A stretch of 64,000 bases of DNA from Saccharopolyspora erythraea (GTDB lineage: Bacteria; Actinomycetota; Actinomycetes; Mycobacteriales; Pseudonocardiaceae), in contig NZ_CP054839.1 of assembly GCF_018141105.1 (NCBI RefSeq), positions 1,798,001-1,862,000 of the forward strand, read 5' to 3'. Below the pieces are notes generated by a model that saw only the letters and a program-made list of their open reading frames with translations, did not search any database and had not been told where the DNA came from. Shown here in pieces: positions 39,038-47,856 of this stretch (its first letter is position 1; each line of letters opens with the position of its first letter). A program made the position numbers and the translations under genes.

Positions 39038-40129
39038 ATGTCGACACCTGGCGGCTCCGGGAACTGGGGCCCGAACCCGTACGGGCAACCGCAGTACTAC
39101 GACCCGATCACGGGAGCTCCGCAGCCCCAGGGCGGCCCCCAGTACCAGGGCAACCCGCAGTTCCCCGGCGGCGCGCAGCCCCAGGGCGGGCAGCCGCAGG
39201 GTGGCCAGTACCAGGGCGGACAGCCGCAGGGCGGGCAGTACCAGGGCGGACAACACCAGGGCGGCCAGCAGCAGGGCTCGTCCTACCAGGGCTTCGGTGC
39301 CTTCAACCAGCAGCCGCCGCCCCAGCAGCAGTTCGGGGGCTACCCGCAGCCGCCCGGCCCATCGCAGGTGCAGCAGTCGGGACGGGGCCGCGGCCCGGTG
39401 ATCGCGGCGATCGCCATCGCGGCCGTCGCGGTGATCGCCATCGCCACCACCGTCGTCGTGCTGGTCAACAACGCCAATTCCAGCGACGAGGCGGGACCGC
39501 TGCCGCCGTCGACCACCAGCCCCAAGCCGCCGGCCAGCACCAGCGCGGCGCCGACCTCCGAACCGAAGGCCGGCGTCCCACCGGTGGTCCCGGGCTGGCA
39601 GGCAGTGCACGTGCCCCGGCGCACCGCGTACTACGACGCGCCGCTGGAGTGGTGGGTCGACAACCCCGACAACACCCACGGCTTCGGCCCGGCCGACGAG
39701 CCGGTCACCATGAGCGGCGTCTCGATCTACCAGCCGGGCTTCTGCCCGTCGGACGCGGGCAGCTTCCGCGCCATCGCCGGGGTCACCGCGCGCAAGGGCC
39801 CCGACGACGCGACCGTGGCCAACGAGACCGCGCAGCGGCTGGTGCAGCTCGCCTACACCGTCAACGGCAAGCAGCCGCAGGTGCAGTTCAGCCCGCCGAC
39901 GCCGATCCAGATCCACGGCGGCCGGGCCGCCTCGCAGGTCGTGGCCACCGTGACCCACCCGGTGCCCGGCCCGTGCGACTCCCCGAGCGTCCAGGTCAAC
40001 ATCATGGCGACCAACAGCGACGGCCAGACCTCGGTGGTGTTCATCTCCATCGCCGACCAGCAGGTCCCAGGAGCACTGCCGGTGCAGACCCTGCAGCAGA
40101 TGGCGGGCACCCTGCGACCCGACAGCTGA
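39038..40129 (+). CDS. Gln/Gly-repeat single-pass membrane protein
   Basis: A 363-residue protein. The cytoplasmic part (1-118) is built of PQGGQYQGG-type repeats and is very rich in Q, G, P and Y. One membrane helix is at about 120-144. The outside part has a Pro/Thr/Ser linker (150-185) and a roughly 180-residue folded domain containing YYDAPLEWWVDNPDN and two to three Cys. TAGGAT lies 7 bases before ATG 39038, so it is probably leaderless. The family is not recognised; the layout resembles actinobacterial cell-envelope proteins. Confidence 0.75.
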   Translation: MSTPGGSGNWGPNPYGQPQYYDPITGAPQPQGGPQYQGNPQFPGGAQPQGGQPQGGQYQGGQPQGGQYQGGQHQGGQQQGSSYQGFGAFNQQPPPQQQFGGYPQPPGPSQVQQSGRGRGPVIAAIAIAAVAVIAIATTVVVLVNNANSSDEAGPLPPSTTSPKPPASTSAAPTSEPKAGVPPVVPGWQAVHVPRRTAYYDAPLEWWVDNPDNTHGFGPADEPVTMSGVSIYQPGFCPSDAGSFRAIAGVTARKGPDDATVANETAQRLVQLAYTVNGKQPQVQFSPPTPIQIHGGRAASQVVATVTHPVPGPCDSPSVQVNIMATNSDGQTSVVFISIADQQVPGALPVQTLQQMAGTLRPDS

Positions 40130-40157
40130 GCGTGCACGCCTGAACGCCGAGAAGGCG

Positions 40158-40322
40158 GTGTCGGGGTCGCGCCAGATCTACGTCATTCGCGACAGCGAAG
40201 GCGACGAGGTCGGCCGTTTCGGCATGACCGGCCACAACCGGGAGGCGTCCTGGACCGTCATGCGGAGCATCGAAGACAGTCTCAAGCACCTGTTCGGCGA
40301 CTCCTGGATGGCGGAGAAATGA
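40158..40322 (+). CDS. Small hypothetical protein upstream of hicB remnant
   Basis: Fifty-four codons from GTG 40158, with GAGAAGG directly before it. The product includes SRQIYVIRDSEGDEVGRFGM and a charged C-terminus. Its stop overlaps the next ATG (ATGA), which implies a former two-gene operon with the HicB-like remnant. I do not recognise it, and it does not look like HicA. ATG 40224 is a shorter alternative start. Confidence 0.5.
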   Translation: MSGSRQIYVIRDSEGDEVGRFGMTGHNREASWTVMRSIEDSLKHLFGDSWMAEK

Positions 40323-40615
40323 GCTACCCCACCTACCGAGTCACCGTTACCCGCGACGACGACCTCTGGGTCGCGTGATCGACGGCGTCGGCGCCACCGA
40401 TGTCGAGGACTTCGCGGATCTTGACCTGGAAGTACGCGACTACATCGCTGGAATGATCGACGCGGCACCCGGCGACTTCCAGCTTGACTGGCACTACGTC
40501 CAAGGCGACCACGAGTACACGACCGTGATCGAAAGGCTGTGGGAGTTCGAGCAGCAGGCGAGCGAGGCCATAGAACTAGCGAATCGAGGAACCCAACGCC
40601 GCGCGTCGGCCGGTG
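40319..40615 (+). pseudogene. HicB-like antitoxin, frameshifted and truncated
   Basis: The start MSYPTYRVTVTRDDDLWVA is a typical actinobacterial HicB-like N-terminus but stops at 40376. The continuation IDGVGATDVEDFADLDLEVRD...DWHYVQGDHEYTTVIERLWEFEQQA resumes in another frame from 40375, so one base is missing at the join (GCGTGATC for GCG-GTG-ATC). The C-terminal DNA-binding part has been lost, replaced by sequence antisense to the next gene. No intact toxin partner is seen. Confidence 0.72.
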
Positions 40616-41227
40616 CTAGCGGAGCCTGCGGCCGAGGTCGTCCAGCCCGTTCCAGGACGCCGCCAGGCCGTAGGCCAGCGAGAGTGCCATCGGCTGGGCC
40701 ACGACCGCCCACGCGGTGGCGACGTCGGGCGCGGCGTCGACCACGTCGCCGGGCCTCGGCTGCGGGGGCAGCGGGTGCAGGCCCGCCGCGAACGACGCGC
40801 CCATCTTCATCGCCAGCCAGCCCGCCACCAGCGAGCCCAGCACGGCGCCGACGAGCACCACCGGACCACGGCGGCCGCGCAGCATCCACAACGCGGCACC
40901 CACCAGCAGCCCGGCACCGAAGTTGAGCAGCAGGAACAGCGCCAGGGCGTCGAAGCGGTGGTAGCTCTCGACCACCAGCAAGGGGGCCAGCTCGCCGTTC
41001 GCCTCGATCATGCTCGCCTGCGGCGGCGCCAGCCGCGACCACAGCCATCCCAGCGGAAGCCCGACCAGCGCGACCAGTGAGAGCACGCTCACCGCGGGCA
41101 GGAGGTCGGCCCGGACCTCCACGCGCGGCACCGGCTGCGGGTAGCCGAACCCCGCGAGCTCCTCCGGCGCGATCCGCATCGGCTCCGCGCGCGTGCCCGG
41201 CGACTCGACCGGTCCTTCAGCGGGCAC
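40616..41227 (-). CDS. DUF2567-like membrane protein
   Basis: A 203-residue protein with four predicted membrane helices, starting near residues 45-65 (LPAVSVLSLVALVGLPLGWLW) and continuing with FLLLNFGAGLLVGAALWML, VVLVGAVLGSLVAGWLAM and a final helix after DVATAWAVVAQPMALSLAYG. GTG at 41227 is chosen for its AGGGAGG ribosome-binding site. It is divergent from the arabinofuranosyltransferase, and similar genes occur near cell-wall genes in related genera. Function unknown. Confidence 0.75.
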   Translation of the reverse strand: MPAEGPVESPGTRAEPMRIAPEELAGFGYPQPVPRVEVRADLLPAVSVLSLVALVGLPLGWLWSRLAPPQASMIEANGELAPLLVVESYHRFDALALFLLLNFGAGLLVGAALWMLRGRRGPVVLVGAVLGSLVAGWLAMKMGASFAAGLHPLPPQPRPGDVVDAAPDVATAWAVVAQPMALSLAYGLAASWNGLDDLGRRLR

Positions 41228-41381
41228 CCGGACACCTCCCTGGCGGCTGTACTCGAACAGCCACCCTAGACCTCGGCGCGGACCGCGCCCGCCATCCCCC
41301 GAAGGTGGCGGCAAGCGCCCCGCCGCACATCAACTATCCTGCGCGGGCCCCCCTTGTCCCCTCCACCGAAGGACCAGCGAA

Positions 41382-43355
41382 GTGGCGGGAATTCTGCCGA
41401 GTCCGATGCTGACCGGCCCCAGTCCCATCGATGAGCCGAGGCAGGACTCGGCGGTGCGACTGCCCTTGCGCAGCACCGTCGTCGAACTCCTGCTGGGGTC
41501 GGTGGTGGCGGTGCTGGTCTCGATGGTGTTGCAGTTCGCGGTGGTGCGGCTGGGCATCAGCGAGCCGAGCTTCGCGCCCGAAGCGCTCGCCGCGCTGGGC
41601 GCCGCGCTGGTGCTGACCGTCCTGTTCGGCCTGCTCGCCTTCGGACACCGCCGTTCGCCGCGCTGGCTGCGGCTGGGCGGCACCTGGGTCGCGCTGGCGT
41701 CGTTCACCACGCTGGCGCTGGCGATCCCGTTGCAGTCCACCCGCTTCTACTTCGGCGGGTCCTCAACGGACAACGCGTTCCGGATGCAGTTCATGACGCG
41801 GATGGCGAGCACGCCGGGCCTGGCCGACATGAACTACGCCGAGACCGCCCCGTACTACCCGGGCGGGTGGTTCTGGCTGGGCGGCCGGTTCGCCAACCTC
41901 CTCGGCTGGGAGGGCTGGGCGGCCTACAAGCCCTACGCGCTGGCGTGGGTCGCGGTGACCAGCGTGGTGGCGTTCACGCTGTGGAGCATCGTGCTGCGCA
42001 GGCGGCTGGCGCTGCCGGCCGCGCTGGCAACCACGATCGCGGGCATGCTGCACGGCATCGAGGAGCCCTACGCCTGGCCGTCGGCGGCGTGGATGGCCCC
42101 GGTGGCGGTGCTGGCCTGGTACGCGCTGCGCCGCGAGGACCGGGCACCCCGCTGGACGCTGGTGTGCGTCGGCGTCTACGTCGGGTTCGCCGCGATCACC
42201 TACACCCTGCACTTCGGTTTCGCGGTGCTGCTGATCGTCACGATGGCGGTGGTCATCGGCGCGTTCCGGGTGCACCAGGGGCAACCCCTGTGGCCGACGG
42301 TTCGCCGGTTGTTCCTGCGACTGCTGCCGATCGGCGTGGTCAGCGCGCTCATCGCGCTGCTGGTGTGGCTGCCGTACCTGCTGTCGACGCACTTCCTGCT
42401 CGACAACCCGCGCAGCGCCGCGCAGCACTACCTGCCGCGCGACAGCGCGTTCCTCCCGATGCCGATGACCGAGGCGAGCACGCTGGGCGTGCTGTGCATG
42501 GCGGGACTGGTGTGGCTGCTGCTGCGCTGCCGCCGCAACGAGGTCGCGGCGGCGATGCTGACCATGGTCATCGCGGTGTACTGCTGGTTCGGGCTCTCGA
42601 CGCTGGCGCTGCTGGCCAAGACCACGCTGCTGGCGTTCCGGCTGAACGTGATCCTCGGCGTCGTGCTGGCCACCGCGGGCGTGCTGGGGTTGCTGGAGCT
42701 GGTCGGCTACCTGCGCGCCAGGCTCGACGCCCGGTACGCCCTGCGGATCTCCACGGTCGCCTTCGCGCTCGGGCTGCTCGGCGCGGTCACGCTGACGCAG
42801 GGCGCCATCGGGCTCTCCCTGAAGGGCGGCACCGACCTGGCCTACGAGGACTACTACCCCACCGGCGACAACGCGATGGGCCACCGCGACCCGGAGAAGC
42901 CCGGGTACTGGGCCGGTGCGGTGTTTCGGACCGTCGACCAGCTCACCGGTCGCCCGCCGCAGCGGAACATCCTGCTGAGCACCGACTACAAGATGATGTC
43001 CTTCCGGCCGTACTGGGGCTTCCAGCAGGAGACCCCGCACTACGCCAACCCGCTCGCCGACTACGACGAGCGGGCGGCGGAAGTGAAGCGGTGGTCGCAG
43101 GCACGGGACTCCGGGGAGCTGCTGGCGATGCTGCGCGAGAGCCGGTTCGCGCCCCCGAACGTCTTCGTGCTGCGCAACCCGTCCGGAGAGGACACCGAGC
43201 ACGCCGGGAAGCTGTCGGTGGAGCTGAAGGGCGACTCCTTCCCGCAGCAGCCCAACGTTCGCGACTACCAGGTCTACTTCGACGCGGCCGTGTTCGACTC
43301 GCCGGAGTTCACCAAGCGCGTGGTCGGCCCCTACACCGTGATCGCGCGGCGCTGA
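41382..43355 (+). CDS. aftA: Galactan 5-O-arabinofuranosyltransferase (AftA-like, GT-C)
   Basis: A 657-residue polytopic GT-C glycosyltransferase that adds the first arabinofuranose from decaprenyl-phosphoryl-arabinose to galactan. About 11-13 membrane helices are followed by a C-terminal extracytoplasmic domain (about 480-657). The catalytic-type acidic pair and surrounding motif are in FYFGGSSTDNAFRMQFMTRM; AETAPYYPGGWFWLGGR and NVILGVVLATAGVLG also match the family. GTG at 41382 is preferred over ATG 41406 because AAGGA is 8 bases upstream. It supports an arabinogalactan-containing wall. Confidence 0.88.
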   Translation: MAGILPSPMLTGPSPIDEPRQDSAVRLPLRSTVVELLLGSVVAVLVSMVLQFAVVRLGISEPSFAPEALAALGAALVLTVLFGLLAFGHRRSPRWLRLGGTWVALASFTTLALAIPLQSTRFYFGGSSTDNAFRMQFMTRMASTPGLADMNYAETAPYYPGGWFWLGGRFANLLGWEGWAAYKPYALAWVAVTSVVAFTLWSIVLRRRLALPAALATTIAGMLHGIEEPYAWPSAAWMAPVAVLAWYALRREDRAPRWTLVCVGVYVGFAAITYTLHFGFAVLLIVTMAVVIGAFRVHQGQPLWPTVRRLFLRLLPIGVVSALIALLVWLPYLLSTHFLLDNPRSAAQHYLPRDSAFLPMPMTEASTLGVLCMAGLVWLLLRCRRNEVAAAMLTMVIAVYCWFGLSTLALLAKTTLLAFRLNVILGVVLATAGVLGLLELVGYLRARLDARYALRISTVAFALGLLGAVTLTQGAIGLSLKGGTDLAYEDYYPTGDNAMGHRDPEKPGYWAGAVFRTVDQLTGRPPQRNILLSTDYKMMSFRPYWGFQQETPHYANPLADYDERAAEVKRWSQARDSGELLAMLRESRFAPPNVFVLRNPSGEDTEHAGKLSVELKGDSFPQQPNVRDYQVYFDAAVFDSPEFTKRVVGPYTVIARR

Positions 43356-43465
43356 GCCGCCCGGCGCTTCGCCTCGCGCGCCGGCGCGGTTTCCCCGCCC
43401 GGCGCGCGATACGGCGACCGGGCTGCTGCGACCGCGGCTTCGGTTTCCATGCCGAGTACGCTCGA

Positions 43466-43487
43466 ACCCTCACACGGATGTGAGGGT
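43466..43487. promoter_or_regulatory. Putative MerR operator
   Basis: A perfect inverted repeat ACCCTCACA-CGGA-TGTGAGGGT, 29 bases before the merR start. Such 22-bp palindromes lie in the long promoter spacers bound by MerR regulators. It suggests autoregulation, since no other target promoter faces it. Confidence 0.65.
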
Positions 43488-43516
43488 CCAAACCCGGGTC
43501 GTGCGAGGTCGGTCAC

Positions 43517-43906
43517 ATGCGCATCGGGGAGTTGTCGGAACGCACCGGCACGTCTCGCAGGCTGCTGCGCTACTACGAGGAGCAGGGCCTGATCGTCGCC
43601 GCGCGTTCGCCGAACGGCTACCGCGACTACGAGGAGTACAACGTGGACCGCGTCGCGCAGATCAGGGGCTTGCTCGACTCCGGCCTCCCGACCCGGATCA
43701 TCAAGCAGATCCTGCCCTGCCTCGACAAGCCCCGCGTCATCCACTTCTCCGACGCGACCCCGGAGATGCTCGCCACCCTCCAACGCGAGCTCGACCGCAT
43801 GAGCCGGCGCATCGACTGCATGACCCGCAACCGCGACGCCATCGCCGAATACCTCGACGCCGTGCGGGAGAGGCGATCGGACGCCGAGGCCGCGCCGGCG
43901 TCCTGA
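43517..43906 (+). CDS. MerR-family transcriptional regulator
   Basis: A 129-residue MerR protein: winged HTH at 1-70 (MRIGELSERTGTSRRLLRYYEEQGL, RSPNGYRDY) and a coiled-coil helix at about 80-118. The C-terminal part is short, with a single Cys pair-like C89/C101 region, so no metal site is clear. It has no obvious target gene; the convergent neighbour is a TetR gene. Confidence 0.9.
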   Translation: MRIGELSERTGTSRRLLRYYEEQGLIVAARSPNGYRDYEEYNVDRVAQIRGLLDSGLPTRIIKQILPCLDKPRVIHFSDATPEMLATLQRELDRMSRRIDCMTRNRDAIAEYLDAVRERRSDAEAAPAS

Positions 43907-43928
43907 GTGGACTCCGCCCCCGCCGCAC

Positions 43929-44657
43929 TCAGCCTTCCGTCGCTCCCTCGTTCCGCCCGGCTGTCGCGGCCATGCCCGCGACGAGGTACTGCGCGCCTCG
44001 CTCGAAGTGGGCCTGCCAGTCGCCGCCGTCAACCGGGAAGTTGCCCGCGAGCGCCGGGTAGTCGGCCTCGCGGGCGCGCAGGTGCTCGGCGAGTGCGGAG
44101 CGGGTGCCCGCCTCGTCCTGGTGGCGCCAGACCGACTCCGCCGACACCGAGCCGATGACGTAGTTGGAGACCGCCGCCCCGGCCGCCAGGACGTCGGGGC
44201 GGCCGAAGCCGGCCCCCGCCAGCGCGGCGTAGACGAACTCCGAGCGCGCCAGGGCGTTGGGCCCGGCCAGCGGGCGCGTGCTCGCCAGGGCCGCCGCCCA
44301 CGGGTGGCCCAGCAGCACGCGCCGAAGTTCGGCCATGAAGGCGATGACGTCGTCACGCCACGACGTGCCGGGCTCCGCGGGCAGCCGGACCTCCCCGAAC
44401 ACCGCGTCGAGAGCGAGGTCCAGGACGTCGTCCTTGGTCGACACGTGCCAGTACAGGCTCGTCGCGTGCGCCTGCAGCCGGTCGGCCAGCTTGCGCATGC
44501 TGAGCTGCCGCACGCCGTCGCGGTCGAGCAGCTCCACGGCCGCGGAGACGATCTTGTCCTGCGTCAGCAGCGGCTTCGCCCTGGACTGCTTCTCCGGGCG
44601 GAACCACACCGCGCCCGGAGTGCTCTCGGACGTCGAGGTCTTCGGCTTCGCGGTCAT
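43929..44657 (-). CDS. TetR-family repressor (TetR_C type)
   Basis: A 242-residue repressor: HTH at about 25-75 ([46 protein letters not shown]) and a TetR_C-like ligand domain. ATG at 44657 is selected, since the longer reading runs through the operators. It is divergent from a DHA2-type efflux pump with twin operators between, the classic tetR/tetA layout. Confidence 0.9.
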   Translation of the reverse strand: MTAKPKTSTSESTPGAVWFRPEKQSRAKPLLTQDKIVSAAVELLDRDGVRQLSMRKLADRLQAHATSLYWHVSTKDDVLDLALDAVFGEVRLPAEPGTSWRDDVIAFMAELRRVLLGHPWAAALASTRPLAGPNALARSEFVYAALAGAGFGRPDVLAAGAAVSNYVIGSVSAESVWRHQDEAGTRSALAEHLRAREADYPALAGNFPVDGGDWQAHFERGAQYLVAGMAATAGRNEGATEG

Positions 44658-44696
44658 GGCGGGAGCGTACCCGCGAGCGCACAGGCATCGAGTTCT

Positions 44697-44730
44697 CATA
44701 CAGTGTATGTTCACGATCAAACAGTGTTTG
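44697..44730. promoter_or_regulatory. Twin TetR operators
   Basis: CATACAGTGTATG (44697-44709) and CAAACAGTGTTTG (44718-44730) are 13-bp near-identical palindromes whose centres are 21 bases apart, two helical turns. They occupy the 91-base gap between the repressor and the pump. Confidence 0.8.
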
Positions 44731-44748
44731 GTAACTGGGAGGCCCGCC

Positions 44749-46272
44749 GTGACCGGAAAGCAGCGAGAGCGCGATGGCCGGGCGCAGCGGCCGCAGTCGC
44801 CGCCCGGCGACCAGGGGCATCCGCGGCGATGGCTGATCCTGGTGGCGCTGTGCGCGGCGCTGCTGGTGATCGTCATCGACAACACCGTCCTCAACGTGGC
44901 GATCCCGGAGATCGGGCGGACCTTCGACGCCTCGACCAGTGAGCTGCAGGCCGTGCTCGACTCCTACGTCGTGGTGTGCGGCGGCCTGCTGGTCGCCGCG
45001 GGCGCGCTCTCCGACCGGTTCGGACGGCGCCGCGTCATGGTGGCCGGGCTCGTCGTCTTCGGCCTGACCTCGGCGGGCGCCGCGCTGGCCCCGTCGGTCT
45101 GGTGGCTGATCGGCATGCGCGCGGCCATGGGGGTCGGCGCGGCGCTGGTGATGCCCGCGACGCTGGCGATCATGGTGCGCGTCTTCCCGCCGCACGAACG
45201 CCCGAAGGCCTTCGCGGCGTGGACCGCGGTCGGGTCGGTGGCTCTGGGACTGGGTCCGCTGCTGGGCGGTGCGCTGGTGGACCTGTGGAGCTGGACGGGG
45301 ATCTTCCTGGTCAACCTGCCTTTCGTGGCGGTGGCGCTGGCAGGAGTCCTCCGGCTGGTGCCCGAGTCGCGCGATCCGGCCGCGGGCGCACCGGACCTGC
45401 CGAGCACCGCGCTGGTCACCACCGGGATGGTCGCCCTGGTCTGGGCGGTGATCGCGGTGCCGGAGCGCGGCGCGCTCGCGACCCCGGTGCTCGGCGCCAC
45501 GGCACTGGCCCTGGTGTCGCTGGCCTGGTTCGGCCTGCGCCAGCGACGCGCGAACGCCCCGATGGTCGACTTCGGCCTGTACCGGGACCGCCGGTTCGCC
45601 GGGGCGAGCTCGGCCATCGCGCTGATCGCGGTGGCCACCGGCAGCACGCTGTTCGTCCTCAGCCAGTACCTGCAACTGGTCCGCGGCCACAGCGCGGTGG
45701 TGGCCGGGATGGCGGCCCTGCCGCTGGCCGCCGGGAGCGTGCTGGGCTCGGTGCTGGGAGGGCGGGCTCCTACCCGGATCGGCTACCGGGCCTCCATCGT
45801 CACCGGGTTCGTCGTGACCGCCGCCGGGTTCGGCGCCCTGGCCGCGCTCGAACCGGACAGCAGCCCGCTGCACACCGCGTTCGGACTCCTGCTCTGCGGG
45901 TTCGGGACCGGCTTCGCCGGACCGGCGGCCACCAGCACCGCGCTGGGCGCCGTGCCCGCCGACCGCGCCGGGATGGGCTCGGCGCTCAACGACACCCACC
46001 AGCAGCTCGGGATCGCCTTCGGCGTGGCGGTGCTCGGCGGCCTGCTCTCGACCGCCTACCGCGCGCTCCTGCCCACCGGCGTGCCGCACGACGCGAGCAC
46101 GTCGCTCGCCGCGACCCTGTCCTTCGCCGAGGAACGCACCAGCGCCGCGCTGGCCGACGCCGCGCGGCTCGCCTTCACCCAGGCGCAGAGCGCGACGATG
46201 GCGGCCGGACTCACCTGCGCGCTGGCCGGCGCGGCGGTCGCCATGATCAGCCTGCGGAAGCCGTCGCGCTGA
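44749..46272 (+). CDS. DHA2-family MFS drug efflux pump
   Basis: A 507-residue, 14-helix exporter. Motif D1 [19 protein letters not shown], motif [17 protein letters not shown] and motif C region [21 protein letters not shown] are clear. GTG at 44749 is preceded by GGGAGG. Regulation by the divergent TetR is likely. The substrate is unknown but should be a hydrophobic drug or secondary metabolite. Confidence 0.92.
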   Translation: MTGKQRERDGRAQRPQSPPGDQGHPRRWLILVALCAALLVIVIDNTVLNVAIPEIGRTFDASTSELQAVLDSYVVVCGGLLVAAGALSDRFGRRRVMVAGLVVFGLTSAGAALAPSVWWLIGMRAAMGVGAALVMPATLAIMVRVFPPHERPKAFAAWTAVGSVALGLGPLLGGALVDLWSWTGIFLVNLPFVAVALAGVLRLVPESRDPAAGAPDLPSTALVTTGMVALVWAVIAVPERGALATPVLGATALALVSLAWFGLRQRRANAPMVDFGLYRDRRFAGASSAIALIAVATGSTLFVLSQYLQLVRGHSAVVAGMAALPLAAGSVLGSVLGGRAPTRIGYRASIVTGFVVTAAGFGALAALEPDSSPLHTAFGLLLCGFGTGFAGPAATSTALGAVPADRAGMGSALNDTHQQLGIAFGVAVLGGLLSTAYRALLPTGVPHDASTSLAATLSFAEERTSAALADAARLAFTQAQSATMAAGLTCALAGAAVAMISLRKPSR

Positions 46273-46375
46273 CCGCGATCAGCGCGACGGCTCGGCCGAA
46301 CTCAGTTTGATCTTTGAAGCGGCGCAGCCGCTTGGCCCATCTCCGCAACCGGCACCGCCGCGGGTTCTCAGGCGC

Positions 46376-46486
46376 TCTCTGACGAGGACAGCCTTTTCGC
46401 GGCGTACTGGTCCCCGGAGTCAGGGAGCGCCTGAGGTTCCGCCACCGCAACCGCCAAGCAAGGTGAGTCCAGAAACAGCCTCTGAC
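46376..46486. repeat. Intergenic repeat family, copy near the P450 gene
   Basis: GACGAGGACAGCCTTTTCGCG (about 46381-46401) and, inverted in order, CCTGAGGTTCCGCCACCG (about 46430) followed by GCAAGGTGAGTCCAGAAACAG and CCTCTGAC. These segments match the array at 51623-51777. The rest of the interval from 46273 has no gene. Confidence 0.6.
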
Positions 46487-47704
46487 TCAGGCGCCGGGGC
46501 TGACCGGCAGCTTCTCCAGACCCCGCATCAGGACGCTGAACCGCCACCGCAGGTCGTCCGGCGACGCCGCCATCCGCAGGTCGGGGAAGCGCTCCACGAG
46601 CCTGCCGACGGCGATCTGGGCCTCCAGCCGAGCCAGGGCGGCGCCGACGCAGAAGTGGATGCCGTGGCCGAAGGCCACGTGCCCGGTGGTCTCCCGGGCG
46701 ATGTCGAAGCGGTCGGGCTCCTCGAACCGCTCGCCGTCCCGGTTCGCCGCCCCCAGCGCCACCCAGATGACCTCTCCCTCGGGGATCACCACGTCACCGA
46801 ACTGGACCGCCTCGGCGGTGTGCCGGAACGTGCCGTGCGCCACCGGGCTCTCGTAGCGCAGGGTCTCCTCGATCGCGCCGGGCAGCAGCGACCGGTCGGC
46901 GCGCAGCGCGGCGAGCTGGCCGGGGTTGGTCAGCAGCGACAGCACGCAGTTGCCGATCAGGTTGACCGTCGTCTCGTGCCCGGCCACCAGCAGCAGGAAC
47001 ACCATGGCGATCAGCTCGCCCTCGCTGAGGCGGTCGCCGTCCTCGACCGCCTCCAGCAGCGCGGTCAGCAGGTCGTCGCCGGGCTCGGTGCGCTTCTTGG
47101 CGATCAGCTCGGTCAGGTACTCGACCATCGCCACCGACACCTGCGCCTGCGCCTCCGGCTGCGAGCCGTCGACCAGGACGTTGGTCCAGGACCGGAAGTC
47201 GTCCCGCCGCGAGTCCTCCACGCCCATCAGCTCCGAGATCACCGTGATGGGAAGCGGGAACGCGAACTCGTCGATCAGGTCCACCTCGGACCGGCCCGCC
47301 AGGCGGTCGAGCAGGTCGTCGGTGATCTGCTCGATCCGCGGCCGCAGGCCCTCGACCCGGCGCGCGGTGAACGCCTTGACCACCAGCTTGCGGAGCCGGG
47401 TGTGGTCCGGCGGGTCGGTGTTGAGCATGTGCGGGCCGAGGTCGGGCGAGAACCCCGGCTTGCGCTCGGCGTCGGCCAGCCTCTTCTCGATGATCTGCTG
47501 GGTGCGCCCGAAGTCCTTGGCGATCCTGGGGTCCAGCAGCGCCTGCTTGACGTCCTCGTAGCGGGTGATCAGCCACGCGTCGAGGCCGTTCACCGTCCGG
47601 ATGCGCTGCACCGGCTCCTCGCGCATCCGCGCGTACCGGTTGTGCCGGTCCTGCGCGAAGGCGTCGTCGAAAGCCAGTAAGTCGGGCACTTCACCGGTGG
47701 TCAT
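46487..47704 (-). CDS. Cytochrome P450 (CYP107-like)
   Basis: A 405-residue soluble bacterial P450. I-helix oxygen-activation motif LLLVAGHETTVNLIG near 235, ExxR in IEETLRYESPV near 275, and heme loop AFGHGIHFCVGAALARLE near 345 with the thiolate Cys. ATG at 47704 follows GGAAGG. No ferredoxin, reductase or biosynthetic cluster is adjacent, so the substrate is unknown. Confidence 0.93.
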   Translation of the reverse strand: MTTGEVPDLLAFDDAFAQDRHNRYARMREEPVQRIRTVNGLDAWLITRYEDVKQALLDPRIAKDFGRTQQIIEKRLADAERKPGFSPDLGPHMLNTDPPDHTRLRKLVVKAFTARRVEGLRPRIEQITDDLLDRLAGRSEVDLIDEFAFPLPITVISELMGVEDSRRDDFRSWTNVLVDGSQPEAQAQVSVAMVEYLTELIAKKRTEPGDDLLTALLEAVEDGDRLSEGELIAMVFLLLVAGHETTVNLIGNCVLSLLTNPGQLAALRADRSLLPGAIEETLRYESPVAHGTFRHTAEAVQFGDVVIPEGEVIWVALGAANRDGERFEEPDRFDIARETTGHVAFGHGIHFCVGAALARLEAQIAVGRLVERFPDLRMAASPDDLRWRFSVLMRGLEKLPVSPGA

Positions 47705-47856
47705 GGGCAAACCTTCCGAGCTCGGCGTTTTGGCGGCCGGTCTCCAGTTAACCCATATCACTGACGGTTGTCACGCGGTCGCTGAAAGCACTCTCAGCTT
47801 CCGCGGAGGGCGAAGCGGACGCGGGGCGCGAAGCGGACTCGCGGCCCCACGCCGGC

